This document shows positions 1-12,207 of a DNA stretch of 64,000 nucleotides, piece after piece. Each line of letters begins with the position of its first letter. Positions within the stretch are counted from its first letter, which is position 1. The DNA is from Bolinopsis microptera. Its lineage: Eukaryota; Ctenophora; Tentaculata; Lobata; Bolinopsidae. A program made the position numbers and the translations under genes. The notes under the pieces were generated by a model, which saw only the letters and a list, made by a program, of their open reading frames with translations, did not search any database and had not been told where the DNA came from. The stretch is taken from NCBI RefSeq assembly GCF_026151205.1, contig NC_087078.1, positions 11,232,175 to 11,296,174 of the forward strand, in the 5' to 3' direction.

Positions 1-1
1 G

Positions 2-112
2 GGGATGGTGTTTTCAGCGACCATAGTACAGGAAACTGGTACTACCGATTTTGCTGCTGCAGGAGGGCTTGATGACTTCGACATGTTCCAAACAACAGAT
101 CAGGAGAAATAA
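2..112 (+). CDS. Last exon of an unidentified gene (5' part outside the window)
   Basis: The frame is open from base 2 and ends at a TAA at 110-112. It encodes about 36 residues and ends in an acidic, aromatic tail, GGLDDFDMFQTTDQEK. The DDFDMFQ stretch recalls the DEFDMF-type motif near the C-terminus of TOM1-family endosomal adaptors, and short acidic FxDxF-like motifs of trafficking proteins generally, but one motif is not enough to name the gene. No upstream acceptor can be seen because the window starts inside the exon. The following 1.9 kb has no coding signal, which fits a 3' UTR or intergenic DNA. A degraded copy of the stop-codon region lies near 9,050. Confidence 0.45.
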   Translation, partial: GMVFSATIVQETGTTDFAAAGGLDDFDMFQTTDQEK

Positions 113-2057
113 CTGGACGGTGAATTTGATTTGTAATTTTTTGTTATTTTCAAAAACTTTAAAATGTTAAATATCGATGAAAAAATGTTGAATAGCTTGC
201 ATACCAATTACCAACATTGCTACTCTATGAGTGTATCTTATTGTTTCACGGAAAGAAGTGTTCTCCGAAGTTCACATATTACGTCATCACTGCAACTGAC
301 ATGTGGGCCGGGCGGGAGGGGGTTTCTATAATACTACTTCGTTACTAAATTGTTATAATATAACTAGAAATTAAACAGAATTGAATACCGGCCATCGTCA
401 GATCTAAAAAGCTTCAGATAGACAACGCGTGCACAGTCTTAAACATACTCGCGCGTTCCCTTAAGTTGTAAGATTTTATGTTGTTTATTTTATTATCTCT
501 CAAATGAAGAACGCCGCCCAGAAGAATGAACTTCGATGACATCAAAAACGGAACAATTTTAAGCTATTCCTTGTTTAGAATCATATGACAGGGTTAAATT
601 GATGGTGATGGTTGGATTTAAATTGGAGAAGTTAGCTGCTTTTCATCAATCTAAACAAAAATTACCAAGGAAAATCTCGAATATTTCTCTTGTAAACTTT
701 GTAACTTGATCTACAGACAAGATCATTGAGGACAGGTGACACGAAGGAGTAAAAAGTGAGAGATTGATATTTAGTCTCAATAAAACAGGTCGTGTAACTG
801 GCCTACGTTCGATGTAAACTTATAATTTGCCTCGGTAAAATTAACAACATGTGTCTTAGTCGCAGAGTATTACTTGTGTCTTGTATAAACTAGATATTTG
901 AGCCCGCTGTGCCTCTTTAGGCTATAACAGAAGTGAAGTTTAATATTTGTTCCCAAAAATTGGGCCAGCTTTAATTTTGATTCATTATTTGGAAACATTT
1001 TCATAAACAAATAAATTTCTAAATTTCAATTCCCGTGCAACCTAGTAACCTGTAGTCAGTAAATGTAATTAGGATTATTCCAGTTAATTTAAGTGATGTC
1101 ACCTGCCTGGAACATTCCCCCAATACACATTAGACTCAGCGCTGAGAATGTTCGAGAATAAATTTGAGCTTCAATCTGTCAGACGACATGTGCAGAAGGG
1201 GAGCACATTAAACCAATATTATACTAACAATTATAGGCACATAAAGACTTGAGTATTATTTTTTTCGACGAACATGTAACCGCTGCACTGGTGTTTATTA
1301 ATATATAATATAACTTGTTGTGTGTATTAAAGTAGACCGTGTTTATATTATCTCGTAATATAGCTTAATGCGAGACATACCAATTTGTAACTTAACTCAA
1401 ACAAATGTAGACTTCTCTCTATGTGATGTTAGCTTTTCTATTTTTTTAAAGTAAGGTAAATTAAGTGACAAGCTTCACAACAGGTCATATTAAGTCCGCT
1501 ACTTTCACTGGTAAGGATAAAAAACCAATATTGTTTTTGGAGACAAGTTAGTAGGCACCTGATTTTAAACGTGACCAAATTCTGGGGATTTTAACTTTTT
1601 AACTTGATCAAACGTCTCCATTGTTCACTAGGTGAACAAAAGTTACTTGCTTTGTGGGAGAAATTTCGTCGGAGCTTAAATACGATTACTATTAATTTCT
1701 ATGTGAGTTTCCATTGTCAGCAATTACAATCACCCAATCCGTCAATCCATGCTAAATGATCAGCCAGAAGTGAAAGCCAAAGTAATTCTATTGAGCTATT
1801 GTAGTTGGTTTATCATACTAACGTTATTCCAATGAGCAGATAAAGGGGGTAGATTTCTTTATTCTTTTTAATTCTAAACAGCAGCATACACATGGTTAAA
1901 AGATTGATGTGTAGTTGATGTTAAATACAAAGCAGCTAGGGCGCCTATTTTGTTAAACCGTACAGAAATTGAACCTGAAATGGGAACAATATAGGGTGGA
2001 ATTATGTTGAAGTTAAACTGTCGGGAGATTTTTGCAGTACATTAAGGTGGAAATATC
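113..2057. other. Gene-free stretch, probable 3' UTR and intergenic DNA
   Basis: AT-rich, without long open frames or paired splice signals that I can support. At 271-284 the 14-mer TTCACATATTACGT, followed by a GC-rich run, matches a stretch at 49,108-49,121, so both are probably remnants of one MITE family. Confidence 0.5.
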
Positions 2058-2391
2058 TAAGGGGCCGTCCATAAATTACTTCGGTTAATTAGGTAACATT
2101 TTTGAACCCCCTCTGCCAGGCCATAGTCAGTAGTCACCTTAAAATTGAAATCCTTCCGCCCCCACCCCTTTTTTCCCCGATTCCGACGATTGTACTTATT
2201 GTACTTTTCGAGAGAGAGTCAGATTAGCGAGATGTTAAATCAGTCGCCAGAATACTAAGTCATATTTCACTTTCAGATTACAGATGTTAGATGTCGTGTT
2301 GAGCCAAACCACCACCCCCATCGTCGTCAAAAGTCGTAAAATCAGGAACCCCTCCCCTTGTTTGACAAAGTAAATAACGGATGGCCCCTAA
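2058..2391. mobile_element. PIF/Harbinger-like MITE with TAA target duplication
   Basis: The termini are inverted: it starts GGGGCCGTCCATAAATTACT at 2061 and ends with the imperfect reverse complement (AGTAAATAACGGATGGCCCC, to 2388). A TAA trinucleotide directly flanks each end (2058-2060 and 2389-2391). A 3-bp TAA/TWA duplication and GGGGCC-type ends are typical of PIF/Harbinger elements. The interior has polypyrimidine tracts and no transposase, so it is non-autonomous. Confidence 0.75.
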
Positions 2392-2780
2392 TTGATATCT
2401 ATCCAATTTTGTGCCCAGTTTTAAAATTAAAAAATTAATAAATAAATTTGAATTATGGACCCCTCGGCTCCCCCATTCTATCACGTGTACGTGGAGTTAT
2501 TTATAAATTCTTTATTTCCACAGATGAAGGAAATTGTTTCTCAAGAACACACCGGCAGTCGGCACTACACCATGGCTCCCATCATCAACAAATCACAGCT
2601 GAATAAAGAGATGTCATGCTGTTACAACTTTTCAAATAATGAGATCAAATGAAAATGAGTAACATGATGACGTAGCATTCTTAAGAACATTTCATTGTCA
2701 AAACAAAAGCCAAAACGTTTTGAAAATGATGATTTATTATTGAACATTTTGCTCAGTAGGTGAAATGGGTGCGGTGCTGC
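2392..2780. other. No feature seen
   Basis: A 65-codon plus-strand frame at 2455-2652 has no recognisable domain and no splice context. I see no support for a gene here. Confidence 0.4.
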
Positions 2781-3172
2781 GTACATAACTGTAATGTATA
2801 CAAATCACCACTGTGTACAGAACTGTAATGTATACAGATCACCACTGTGTACAGAACTGTAATGTATACAGATCACCACTGTGTACAGAACTGTAATGTA
2901 TACAGATCACCACTGTGTACAGAACTGTAATGTATACAGATCACCACTGTGTACAGAACTGTAATGTATACAGATCACCACTGTGTACAGAACTGTAATG
3001 TATACAGATCACCACTGTGTACAGAACTGTAATGTATACAGATCACCACTGTGTACAGAACTGTAATGTATACAGATCACCACTGTGTACAGAACTGTAA
3101 TGTATACAGATCACCACTGTGTACAGAACTGTAATGTATACAGATCACCACTGTGTACAGAACTGTAATGTA
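2781..3172. repeat. Minisatellite, 34-bp unit, about 11.5 copies
   Basis: Head-to-tail, almost perfect 34-bp repeats. Each unit contains TGTGTACAGAACTGTAATG followed by the palindrome GTATAC and then AGATCACC. Only the first unit differs (CATAACTG and CAAATC in place of CAGAACTG and CAGATC). The near identity suggests recent amplification or gene conversion. Confidence 0.95.
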
Positions 3173-4158
3173 ATAATGCCATAATTCGGAGATTGTATTT
3201 AAACAATATTATAATCCTAAAATAGTTAGCCAGTTCTAGTCCTAGATCATACCTAATCTGAATTTCAAGCGTGATCTAACCCTTAACTGCTTAAATAAAC
3301 TTCCTATCCAGTCAGTCATACGTACCACGTACTACGTAGTCATGCTTATTTCTTATGGTAGGTCCTAACTCACAATGATAGTAAAACTGTAAACTTTACA
3401 AGAACTATAAAAGTATGCTTCACTGAGTACATGGCACTGTGAAAGACAATAGTACCGTGCACCTATACTAAACATGTACAGCCGTACTACATTCATACAA
3501 ACAATGAGATAAAGCGCGTACATTGACTGTACTGCACTGGTCTGGTCTACAAAGGGGACCTTTAGATGTGAAATAAAGTATAAAGTAGGTGCCTTTAGGG
3601 AATGTAAAGTTAATTAGTAGATGTGCGGAGATGTGTTATCAAATGGTTATTTATAGCAACTCAATCTTACTCAATGCTGTACGAGCAAGGTTGTAGTAGG
3701 TGTGATTTTAGTTGTATTTCACGTAATGGCGCGGTCCACAGGTTAAAACACAATAAACTACATAGCAGTATTATACAAATATGCGGAAGAGGAATGTGTG
3801 ACGTGAGTGGAGAAGTGTGCAATTACTGAGTTATTCGGCAAATTACTTACTTCAACCTAAAATACGGTATATCGTGGTTTGAGATAAATCAGGGCGCAGT
3901 AAATTGGGGTTTTAATGTACATAATGTTTGCTGCAATGTTACTGTTAGCTGCAATCTTATGTTAGCTGTAATGTTAGCTGTAATGTTAACCTGTACTATT
4001 AGCTCTAATGCAAGCTGTGATGTTAGGTGTAATTAGGAACCGACCGGAATGGGCTTTTGGCTGCCCATGCCGGACCGGATTTTGCCGGATATCGATCTAT
4101 TATACGGTTAGCCGGATTTTGCCGGACCGGAACCGGTTATTAGGAAGAGCAAATATAA
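3173..4158. other. Gene-free stretch with two degenerate repeat patches
   Basis: At about 3,926-4,035 there are irregular repeats of a TGTTAGCTGTAA-like 12-mer. At 4,043-4,135 the motif GCCGGATTTTGCCGGA occurs twice among further CCGGA and CCGGAACCGG words, which looks like sub-terminal repeats of a decayed DNA transposon. No open frame of note. Confidence 0.5.
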
Positions 4159-4578
4159 GGCTGCTACACTAGAATGCTAAGGATGGCACTAAATGTGGAC
4201 TGGAAGCAGCGCAAAACCAACAAAGAAGTCTATGGCAACCTGCTGAGAGCAACCATGAAGATCCAAGAGTGCAGAATGCGACTAGCTGGCCATATCCACC
4301 GGCACCCAGAATTAGTCGCAAACCGCTTGCTACTTTGGGAACCAACTCATGGGTTGCGGAGTAGGGGAAGACCAGCCATGACTTATGTTGATAGCCTACG
4401 AGCTGACACGGGTCTCAACGACACTGGAGAAATGGACCGACTTATGGCGGATAGAGTTCTATGGAGACAGCGCAATGCGCATCAATACTCGGTTGCTGAA
4501 GCCGCCTTATTTCAAGTAAGTCAAGTCAAATTAAGGTTTTTTAAAAACATATGTCTCAGACCACAGCTAGATCTGTGA
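4159..4578 (+). pseudogene. LINE ORF2 C-terminal fragment
   Basis: An open frame encoding the tail of a non-LTR retrotransposon polyprotein. It begins GCYTRMLRMALNVDW and continues through RLAGHIHRHPEL, LLLWEPTHG, RSRGRP and a TYVDSLRADTGL motif to an MADRVLWRQR-like end. This order is the usual C-terminal signature after the reverse transcriptase in LINEs abundant in marine invertebrates. Everything upstream (endonuclease, RT) is missing and the frame is closed by a TAA just before the fragment, so this is a 5'-truncated dead copy. The clade (RTE-like or CR1-like) cannot be settled from this piece. Confidence 0.8.
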
Positions 4579-4589
4579 ATTTTAGGCAG

Positions 4590-4755
4590 ACCCACTCGTA
4601 GTCGACAGCAAATGGTGGGTCTGCACTTTAGAGTTTAGAAGAGTGGGTCTGGCAACCAGAATGGTGGGTCTTCGCCCTAGAAGAATGGGTCTGGCAACCA
4701 GAATGGTGGGTTTGCATTCTAGAATAGTGGGTCTTCAAAAATCCCACCATTCTGG
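4590..4755. repeat. Short degenerate repeats (GTGGGTCT family)
   Basis: Six or so imperfect copies of an AGAATGGTGGGTCT-like word, spaced 20-30 bp. It follows directly on the LINE fragment and may be part of its 3' region. Confidence 0.6.
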
Positions 4756-5768
4756 TCTTCAGAAATACACGAGAAAAAATGTGGAAATTAAAATAATCTT
4801 TACCAGGGTTATAAAAATTCTCATAAGACTTGAGGTTTGCAGTTAAATTAGTACACTTTCAATTACGTCACGTAAGACGATTTATCTTTAATGATGAAAG
4901 ATCACCATGAAAGAAGCCCAAAATGCTGGCAGACAGCCAGCATGTGTGGGAACTAAAACTTAAAGTGCTAGCCAATTATAGACAGCAGGAACTTCAGTAA
5001 GCAATACTCCCGAATCATTCAAATAACAAATTCCTACCTGGATCATCATGCCAACCGCAGCTCAGTTCACATCAAGAAACAAACCTAAAAATATCAAAAA
5101 AACGACCGCAAAAATCCAAATTCTGCGTTACACTTACAGTAGGACGAAAAATTGATGACGAAAAAAACCATTAATATAGCATATTTCAATTCAATTATAA
5201 AATGTACTATCTACTGAACGTATAATATGGTACTCCTGGCAAACGGGCACAATAAAGACAAACCCTGCACACAGGATAAGGAACATGTTGCAAAGGACGA
5301 CTGCTATCCCATGAGGCACAAATTAGATTAGTGTGAAGGTGACAAATGTCTATCACCCAATGAGGAGAGGCCGTGAACATTTCACTAGCCAATAGGAGCG
5401 CAGTATTCTGCAAACCTGCCCTCATTAGATTACCATAGGAACGCCAAGTGTATTAGGTTACACTTGGAACGCAAAGGTTACCTCTTACTCATGCTTAATT
5501 CTATGATACATGGAATATCAAACTATTTTTTATATAATTAGAAGGTGTTAACTCTGTCAAGGGATCATTTGCACCCGCACTTAAGTTTGCCTCTAATAAT
5601 CATCCCTCAATGAAAATTCGTTTATCATGTCTGTTGAGAAAACCCCAAATTATGTGAGGTACGGGACATAATCAGCGGTCGGTCCGAATCAGCTGATAGT
5701 TATATTGTTTAGATAACCAGCATCTTTAGTCTCTACCCTCCAGCCTGGAAACTGCCGATATATGTTTA

Positions 5769-5852
5769 TCTAAAAGAGGAAAAGTGGTCAGCCGGCTTAT
5801 AGGGATCGAGATCCCTATAAGACGGCTGACCAGGTACCTCTCCTCATTTAGA
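5769..5852. repeat. Hairpin-forming inverted repeat
   Basis: The core, 5786-5831, is a near-perfect palindrome: GGTCAGCCGGCTTATAGGGA pairs with its reverse complement across a GA centre, with one mismatch. Pairing continues outward imperfectly (TCTAAAAGAGG against CCTCATTTAGA). Probably a small MITE; no certain target duplication seen. Confidence 0.65.
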
Positions 5853-6057
5853 CCCTCAATCAAGTTTCCTGTCATTCGGATGAGTCGACCGAGGAGATCA
5901 CATAGCTGTAATGATTTAAACTAATTACAGCACTACAAATCTATATATAATACATAACATGAAGACTTTGTTGTAACTTTGTATGAAAAGCATTAATAGA
6001 TCCAATGTAAGGACTTACTTATCAACTTATTGGATGTAATGTATTATAACAGTATAA

Positions 6058-6734
6058 TACAGGGTGGCCCATAAGTGACTACCCACACGCAACCTCTTAA
6101 TAACTCACGTAATTCGTCTCTAAATTGCACCAAAATTTCAGAGATTATAGATATGGGTCAAACTTAGATTTCCTGAAAGTTTCGTAAGCCACGCCCAATT
6201 ACAGTGGGCGTGGCGTGACACTCCCTCTTTTTCACTATTGTCTTCATAAAATGAGAACGCTTTAAGCTAAGAACTCAAAATTTTTTGCACACATTTGGCT
6301 TGATAATTGAAAACTTTTCCAAAAGTTTCAAGTTCATTGGTTAAAATATGGCTGAGTTATGACCATTTTAAAATCCATCGGATATGTGATCCGAGCACTC
6401 AGTCACGTATCCGATGAGTTTTGAAATGGTCATAACTTAGCCATATTTTAACCAATGAACTTGAAACTTTGGGAAAAGTTTTCAATTATCAAGCCAAATG
6501 TGTGCAAAAAATTTTGAGTTCTTAGCTTAAAGCGTTCTCATTTTATGAAGACAATAGTGAAAAAGAGGGAGTGTCACGCCACGCCCACTGTAATTGAGCG
6601 TGGCTTACGAAACTTTCAGGAAATTTAAGTTTGACCCATATCTATAATCTCTGAAATTTTGGTGCAATTTGGAGATGAATTACGTGAGTTATTAAGAGGT
6701 TGCGTGTGGGTAGTCACTTATGGGCCACCCTGTA
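6058..6734. mobile_element. Mariner-like fold-back MITE, 673 bp
   Basis: Two arms of about 325 bp are near-perfect reverse complements around a short centre at about 6,388-6,402. The ends are CAGGGTGGCCCATAAGTG at 6060 and its complement ending at 6732, flanked by TA dinucleotides (6058-6059 and 6733-6734). TA duplication with CAGGGTG-type ends fits the Tc1/mariner superfamily. No transposase is present. The two arms differ at only a few positions, so the element is young or kept homogeneous by conversion. Confidence 0.85.
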
Positions 6735-7871
6735 TATTGTATTTAAACGTATAATATATTGTACATGTAAAATAATATATTATGTAAGTATATTACTAGT
6801 ATTACTATGTAACTGGTTATTTCTAATTCTAGGTTATTCTTGTGAGTTCTTCTGGCAAAAGAAAGTTCTAGAACTAGAGGAAATAACCAATATTCAATAT
6901 TTCTTTCAATGCGGCTCATTAAATCGCCCAATGGTTGGTTTCCAAGAAATACACCTCACTGTATTTTTCTTCCTTTCAGATGACCAGAAGGAAGCGGACC
7001 AGACAGGAACTTTCCCTGCACAAGGTATTTATGTTACACTTAGCTGGTGTAGCTAGTGAGAGAACAGTGAAACTCTGAGGTACCGTTTGGGGGAGGTTAG
7101 AGGCGTGGTGTATCAGGGTTTGTGGTAAATCGGGTTTTTATGACTAGTATTACCTATAATGTACCCCAAATCACGCAGGTGACTAGTCACTGTACCCTGA
7201 CTTTCGTCTCCCAGTATTGTTAAAACTAGCTTGTGGTCCAGCTTCATTTCCTCCTCAAATGAAGCTAACCCCATTTACCAATAACTAATGAATTTACTAA
7301 TAACTAATGAATTTGCCATTTTTACTGTCATACAAGCTCTAAACGAACAGACTTGTAACTATTTTCTTAATTTATTAGTTTCAACAACTGATCAGAATAT
7401 CAGATGTTCAATTACGGCGACTTATGCAGAATCTGAAATTAACACTGGAAATTGAAGCATTGCACATGTTTCTATGAGTACGAACCGAGGTGAAGAAATC
7501 GTAGCCGTTCTGCGAGGTCTTCGTTTTTAGTAGCGATCACTCTCATGCACACATCTGTATGTCCGTTAATGTACTATGTTACCAAACTGAGAGATGAGGT
7601 AGCCCCGAGCTCTAGTGGTCGTTGGAAGTAGGGTGAAGCAAATGTGTTATCTGAAACTATGATCGGCATCTCTTTTCCTTGGATATATGTCGCGTCGATA
7701 TACAGTATACACAAATACACCTCACTTATAGTAGTAGCTAGGTTATGTGCCCAATAAGTAAGCCGGAAATGTCTGTGGCTGTATAATGTTGAGCTCAGTT
7801 TTCATTGTCAGTTACAATTTGTAATACCGTGCAAATCCACATTCCACACCAGTCAATAGTACCAATAATAT
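6735..7871. other. Gene-free stretch with one exon-like segment
   Basis: At 6981-7023 a strong polypyrimidine-AG, 43 open bases and a GT (CACAAG then GTATTT) look like an internal exon, but I find no partner exons and no domain. Otherwise no support for genes. Confidence 0.35.
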
Positions 7872-8275
7872 AAGAGCAGGTATACATTCTATAGTGTGAA
7901 AATACCGGGTATACATTAGTGATAGAGCAGGTATACATTCTATAGTGTGAAAATACCGGGTATACATTAGTAATAGAGCAGGTATACATTCTATAGTGTG
8001 AAAATACCGGATATACATTAGTAATAGAGCAGGTATACATTCTATAGTGTGAAAATACCGGGTATACATTAGTAATAGAGCAGGTATACATTCTATAGTG
8101 TGAAAATACCGGGTATACATTAGTAATAGAGCAGGTATACATTCTATAGTGTGAAAATACCGGGTATACATTAGTAATAGAGCAGGTATACATTCTATAG
8201 TGTGAAAATACCGGGTATACATTAGTAATAGAGCAGGTATACATTCTATAGTGTGAACATTTGAAAATACCGGGT
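7872..8275. repeat. Minisatellite, 51-bp unit, about 8 copies
   Basis: Units contain GAGCAGGTATACATTCTATA, then GTGTGAAAATACCGGGTATACATTAGTAATA in two parts. Because 51 is a multiple of three, long artefactual frames run through the array on the minus strand. The last unit has an inserted CATTTG block. The palindrome GTATAC, seen once per unit in the 34-bp array, occurs twice per unit here. Confidence 0.95.
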
Positions 8276-9704
8276 ACAATATAGAGTAGTGCGTGTTGTG
8301 AGGTTGAGCAGGTGTTACTATTGAATTGCTTGCGGAGGTCAATTTCACCAACTGAGAAGCAGGACTTTTAATAAAATTCTAAAAATCCCAAATATTCTGC
8401 TTCTCACTGAGTTTACTCCTGAAAATAAACTCTCTAATTCATTTTCTTTCAGTGAAAAACATTTGGCAGGTAATCGAAATGTAACGTCCACTCTTGATGA
8501 TAACTTATAGCATTATGGTCTTATAACGAGTTAGTTTTAAGGAACAAATAGACAAATCAAACCAGATCATGCAAGTTTCCTACCACTTAAGCACTAACAC
8601 AGTATTCACTACTCAGTACACACCAGTAGTCAGTACTCAGTAGTGATATAATAAGTAGTAATTAGTTACAGATTATTTTCCTCTAGTATTAGATTTATAG
8701 CCTGTTTTACAAACTGTTTTGATGCACATCTCCGACTAAGATCTGCAGGGAAGCTGCGCAGATGGAACTCAGCTAGGAATGTTATCATCTTATGTTGTTA
8801 TGACAACAGTTGTTATCACAGATTGGAATGATTGGCTTGTACAATCTTACAATCTCAATTCTCAATTAAAGCTGCACGGTTACCTGTGATAGTTACTGTA
8901 ACCAGATGGTATTATCATTAGAGCATGTTCATGATGCGTCGACACAAACAAAGGATTCGCAGTGATAATGCCGCTTCAATTTATTAATGTGATGAATATT
9001 TATTAGAGTAATATTTTACCCGCAACATCACTGTATGAAAAAGCTGTACAGACCACAGATAAAGGAGAAATAATGGATAATGGTACATTGTGTTGGTTAG
9101 ATTTTAACATATTTTGTTAAATATCAGTAAATATGGTAATTCTGGAGTACTTTCAAAGGGCGTTTTATAAATGTGTAAATATGTTTCTTTTTTTTTTAAT
9201 GTCTCATTTTATATATTCTCCAGAACTATCTCTAAACATTTAAAATCAAAATAAGGTAATTCTAGGGCCACTTATTAAGTTATTACCAGCTAATTAGGGC
9301 CACTAATTAGGGCCACTGATTACCAGCTACAGTAAAGTGTATCAACACTTCCCTCTCCTGGGGATATAGTGGACAGGTCTGACAAGTAACGAGATTATCA
9401 TTAATTAGGTGATAATCAGTACTAATTGTGTGATAATCAGTACTAATTATGTGAATAATGTACACTTCCTCATACCGTGGTATGGTTGTAGTCTCTAGTT
9501 GAGTAGTTGCAGTCTACTTCATTATATGCACCAAAAGACTCATCACATTTATCACTTTTCGTTATAATGCGTGGTGTATTAATATTGTGGTGTATAAATA
9601 TTTAATACCTAGCTTGGTATAATTTACAAAGAACTTCAACTTCCAGCATAGATTCCCCAGCACCAAACACCAAACATTGAAGTAAATTAACATCATAGGT
9701 ACTA

Positions 9705-9776
9705 GGAAATGTAATGAATTTCCAGGAATACCAGCTGATATATCATCTGATATTCATGGAAATTCATTACATTCTC
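9705..9776. repeat. Imperfect inverted repeat
   Basis: Arms 9705-9733 and 9748-9776, each built around AATGTAATGAATTTCCA, are reverse complements with a 14-bp loop. It can form a stable hairpin and may be a small MITE. Confidence 0.7.
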
Positions 9777-10464
9777 TGTTAAGGAGCATCAAATCGAGAA
9801 TGTAAGGGTCAGGTAAAGATTCAGAGCTTCTCAAATCGCAAACAGTGCAGCATTTTATTTTGAAATGGTTGTTGATAAATCAAACGTTACCTAAAGATAT
9901 TTAATTTCAATTGTATGATAATGTTTGTCCAACAAATTATTTAATTTGTTGGACAAATAAAACAATTTGATGTTTTAGATAAACAATTATTATCCAATTT
10001 ACAGACCCTAACCCCTTGTATTCTATCAGGAATAACACTCGTACGTGTTTTGCAACAATAAAATAGCTGAGCTCGTAAATAAATGTTATTATATTGTATA
10101 ATAGTGTACTCTGGGCCTAGACGGTGATAACCTTATTCATATCTCATATAATAAAGCGGTTATTCTACAATCAAATTAGTGGATCATACCCACACTTGAT
10201 AACACATTTAGAGGGCTTCAGTAACATTATAACTTTATAAATACAATTATCTTGTTATGCAGCAGGTTAACAATATTGAATATTCACATCTGTGACCATG
10301 TGATCAGGTGACCATGTGCCGAGGTGATCACTGATCAGGGGTTATTCAGATATCAAGGATATGTGAGATATAAGCGTGAGTGCAAACATTGATATATTAT
10401 TATTAATCGTCAGCTGACGCTGACTGACCAGCGCAATATATTTGCAATATTTCTTGTCAGCTTA

Positions 10465-10565
10465 ACGGGTGATACTCGTAAAATTAGAAATATTATTTCA
10501 AATCCAAGTCCAACTCGGTGCGCATATATTTGTAAAGGTACGGTTATAAACCTACATTTACAATC
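10465..10565 (+). repeat. Short structured dispersed element, copy 1
   Basis: Shares TTAACGGGTGATACTCGTAA at its start, GTCCAACTCGG in the middle and TAAACCTACA at its end with the better-preserved copy at 29,182-29,283. Same order and spacing in both. The internal half is diverged here. Confidence 0.6.
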
Positions 10566-10630
10566 GTTAGCTAGCGTTGGCTTACTAGCTGGGCGGAGCT
10601 CAACTTACTGGCCATCGCAGAAAACAGTCC

Positions 10631-10762
10631 GATAACTAGCGCTGGATAGCGACAACTAGCGCTGGATGGCGACAAGTAGCGCTGGATAGCGACAACTAGC
10701 GCTGGTAGGCGACAAGTAGCGCTGGATAGCGCTAGTTGTCGCCATCCAGCGCTAGTTGTCGC
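10631..10762. repeat. 20-bp tandem array with inverted tail
   Basis: Five forward units of the type GACAACTAGCGCTGGATAGC are followed by about two units in the opposite orientation (GCTAGTTGTCGCCATCCAGC). Each unit carries the palindrome AGCGCT, so the array can fold on itself. Confidence 0.85.
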
Positions 10763-12188
10763 GTTTTGACTATCGCAAAAGAACCCATGTGTCTAACTAA
10801 TATGTGTCGTGTCTTGATACCTTAGTTTAAATCAAACGTCAAGTTTCGGGAGTTAAACAAACCAAATCTACATTATTTAAGAGTAATATCAGTTATCACC
10901 ACAGTGTTCCTTGTTAAGTTGTTAAAGCATCAGAGTTTTGATACTTCGATACTTTGATAGATACGAAGTGGAGATAGAGAAATAAGAGAAATTAGAGATG
11001 TTTTAACAAGATAACGATATTCCTCATTCGAACCTTAAAATACCAATAGCTGGAACTATTGGCTATCGTGAAGTATTTGTTTCCTCTTCTGATGTTGTAA
11101 AATTCTGAGAAGTTTCCGTGTATAACTATTATAAGTAATCCCAGTAATCTTCTTGGAGCACCATTACCAACTAAACGTATGCAAGTTTGTCTAGATTAGA
11201 GCAGAGAGAAGGTCTAGTTCCACACCATAGCGTAATTTAGGTTAGTGAGGTATTTAAATATGTTTATATTATATTATATATTCCATAAATTATATGCTAT
11301 GCAGTACACGTGCGGCTAATACCATGAAAATGTGATCTTTAATTTCCATCCTTTGCTTATTAAAGTAGTACTGCTAGTTTAATATCTGTGCACTAAAGAA
11401 ACCACGCTCCAAAAAACCTGGCAGCTTTACCGTTTGGATAACTAATGTAATCAACAATTGACGTAATGATGCAAATTACAGTAATCAGTATGTCAATCCC
11501 ATGTCAATTATCTTACCTAAATATGTGAGCAGTAGTTGTTATAACGAGATAACAGTAAGTGGTTACAAGTTGGTGATTTAACTTGAGATATTGGATAAAT
11601 GCGGAACTTTTGGCGGCAATATAAGAAGATAAAAGAAGTTCATCATTCTATTGTTCTATTTTACTTCTACGAATTACAAAGTCAGTACCAAGTGAGCGTG
11701 GTGCCAATTTGGTGCGTAGACATTCAGAAAGTTTCTATTCTATTATTAGAACACAAATGACCTAAATATATCCTATATTCTATAATTAACAAACAAATGG
11801 CCTTGATATTTCCTATATCGTATATAATTATCAAACAAATAGCCCTTGTACATTATATTGCACAATAAGCCGGATATCAGTACTTTTGGGAATACTTTCA
11901 AATTTAAATACTTTACACTTTTGGCAGTAGAAAGATAATCAGTGTCCACATTGTACTAGTAATACAGAGCTCGGTCCCTGTTTGAACTGTTTCCCTGCCA
12001 CAATCCAACGTTACATTGGTGCATTTTTACATCAGGTAAAGTTGATAAAATGAGAGGTTTCAGTGTAAATTCCAAAATCATAATATTACAGTTAGTTGAA
12101 GGATTTCCAGAGGATCTGCGCTAAATTTAGTGGACACAGCTTCAACTAACATGGGTATTATTACTGAGGGGGAGGTAGTCTGGACTGG

Positions 12189-12207
12189 GGGGGGGGGGGG
12201 GGGGGGG
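12189..12207. repeat. Long G homopolymer in a direct repeat
   Basis: A G run of roughly 19-20 bases, flanked on both sides by GGGAGGTAGTCTGGAC-like sequence. The length is probably unreliable in any assembly. Confidence 0.7.

Larger units (their letters stand above)
8276..12180. other. Gene-free 3.9 kb
   Basis: No coding region I can support. It contains a decayed copy of the 1-112 exon end near 9,050, short direct repeats around 9,285-9,330 and 9,405-9,455, an inverted repeat at 9,705-9,776, a dispersed short element at about 10,465-10,565 and a tandem array at 10,631-10,762 (listed separately). Confidence 0.5.

Noticed and set aside
5207..5425. 72-codon minus-strand Cys-containing frame
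   Set aside because: No domain, no splice context, and the composition matches its surroundings.
6700..7056. 118-codon plus-strand frame
   Set aside because: Starts in the mariner-like MITE and runs through AT-rich DNA; hydrophobic without a recognisable domain.
7795..8351. 149- and 179-codon minus-strand frames
   Set aside because: Artefacts of a 51-bp repeat, open in several frames because the unit is a multiple of three.
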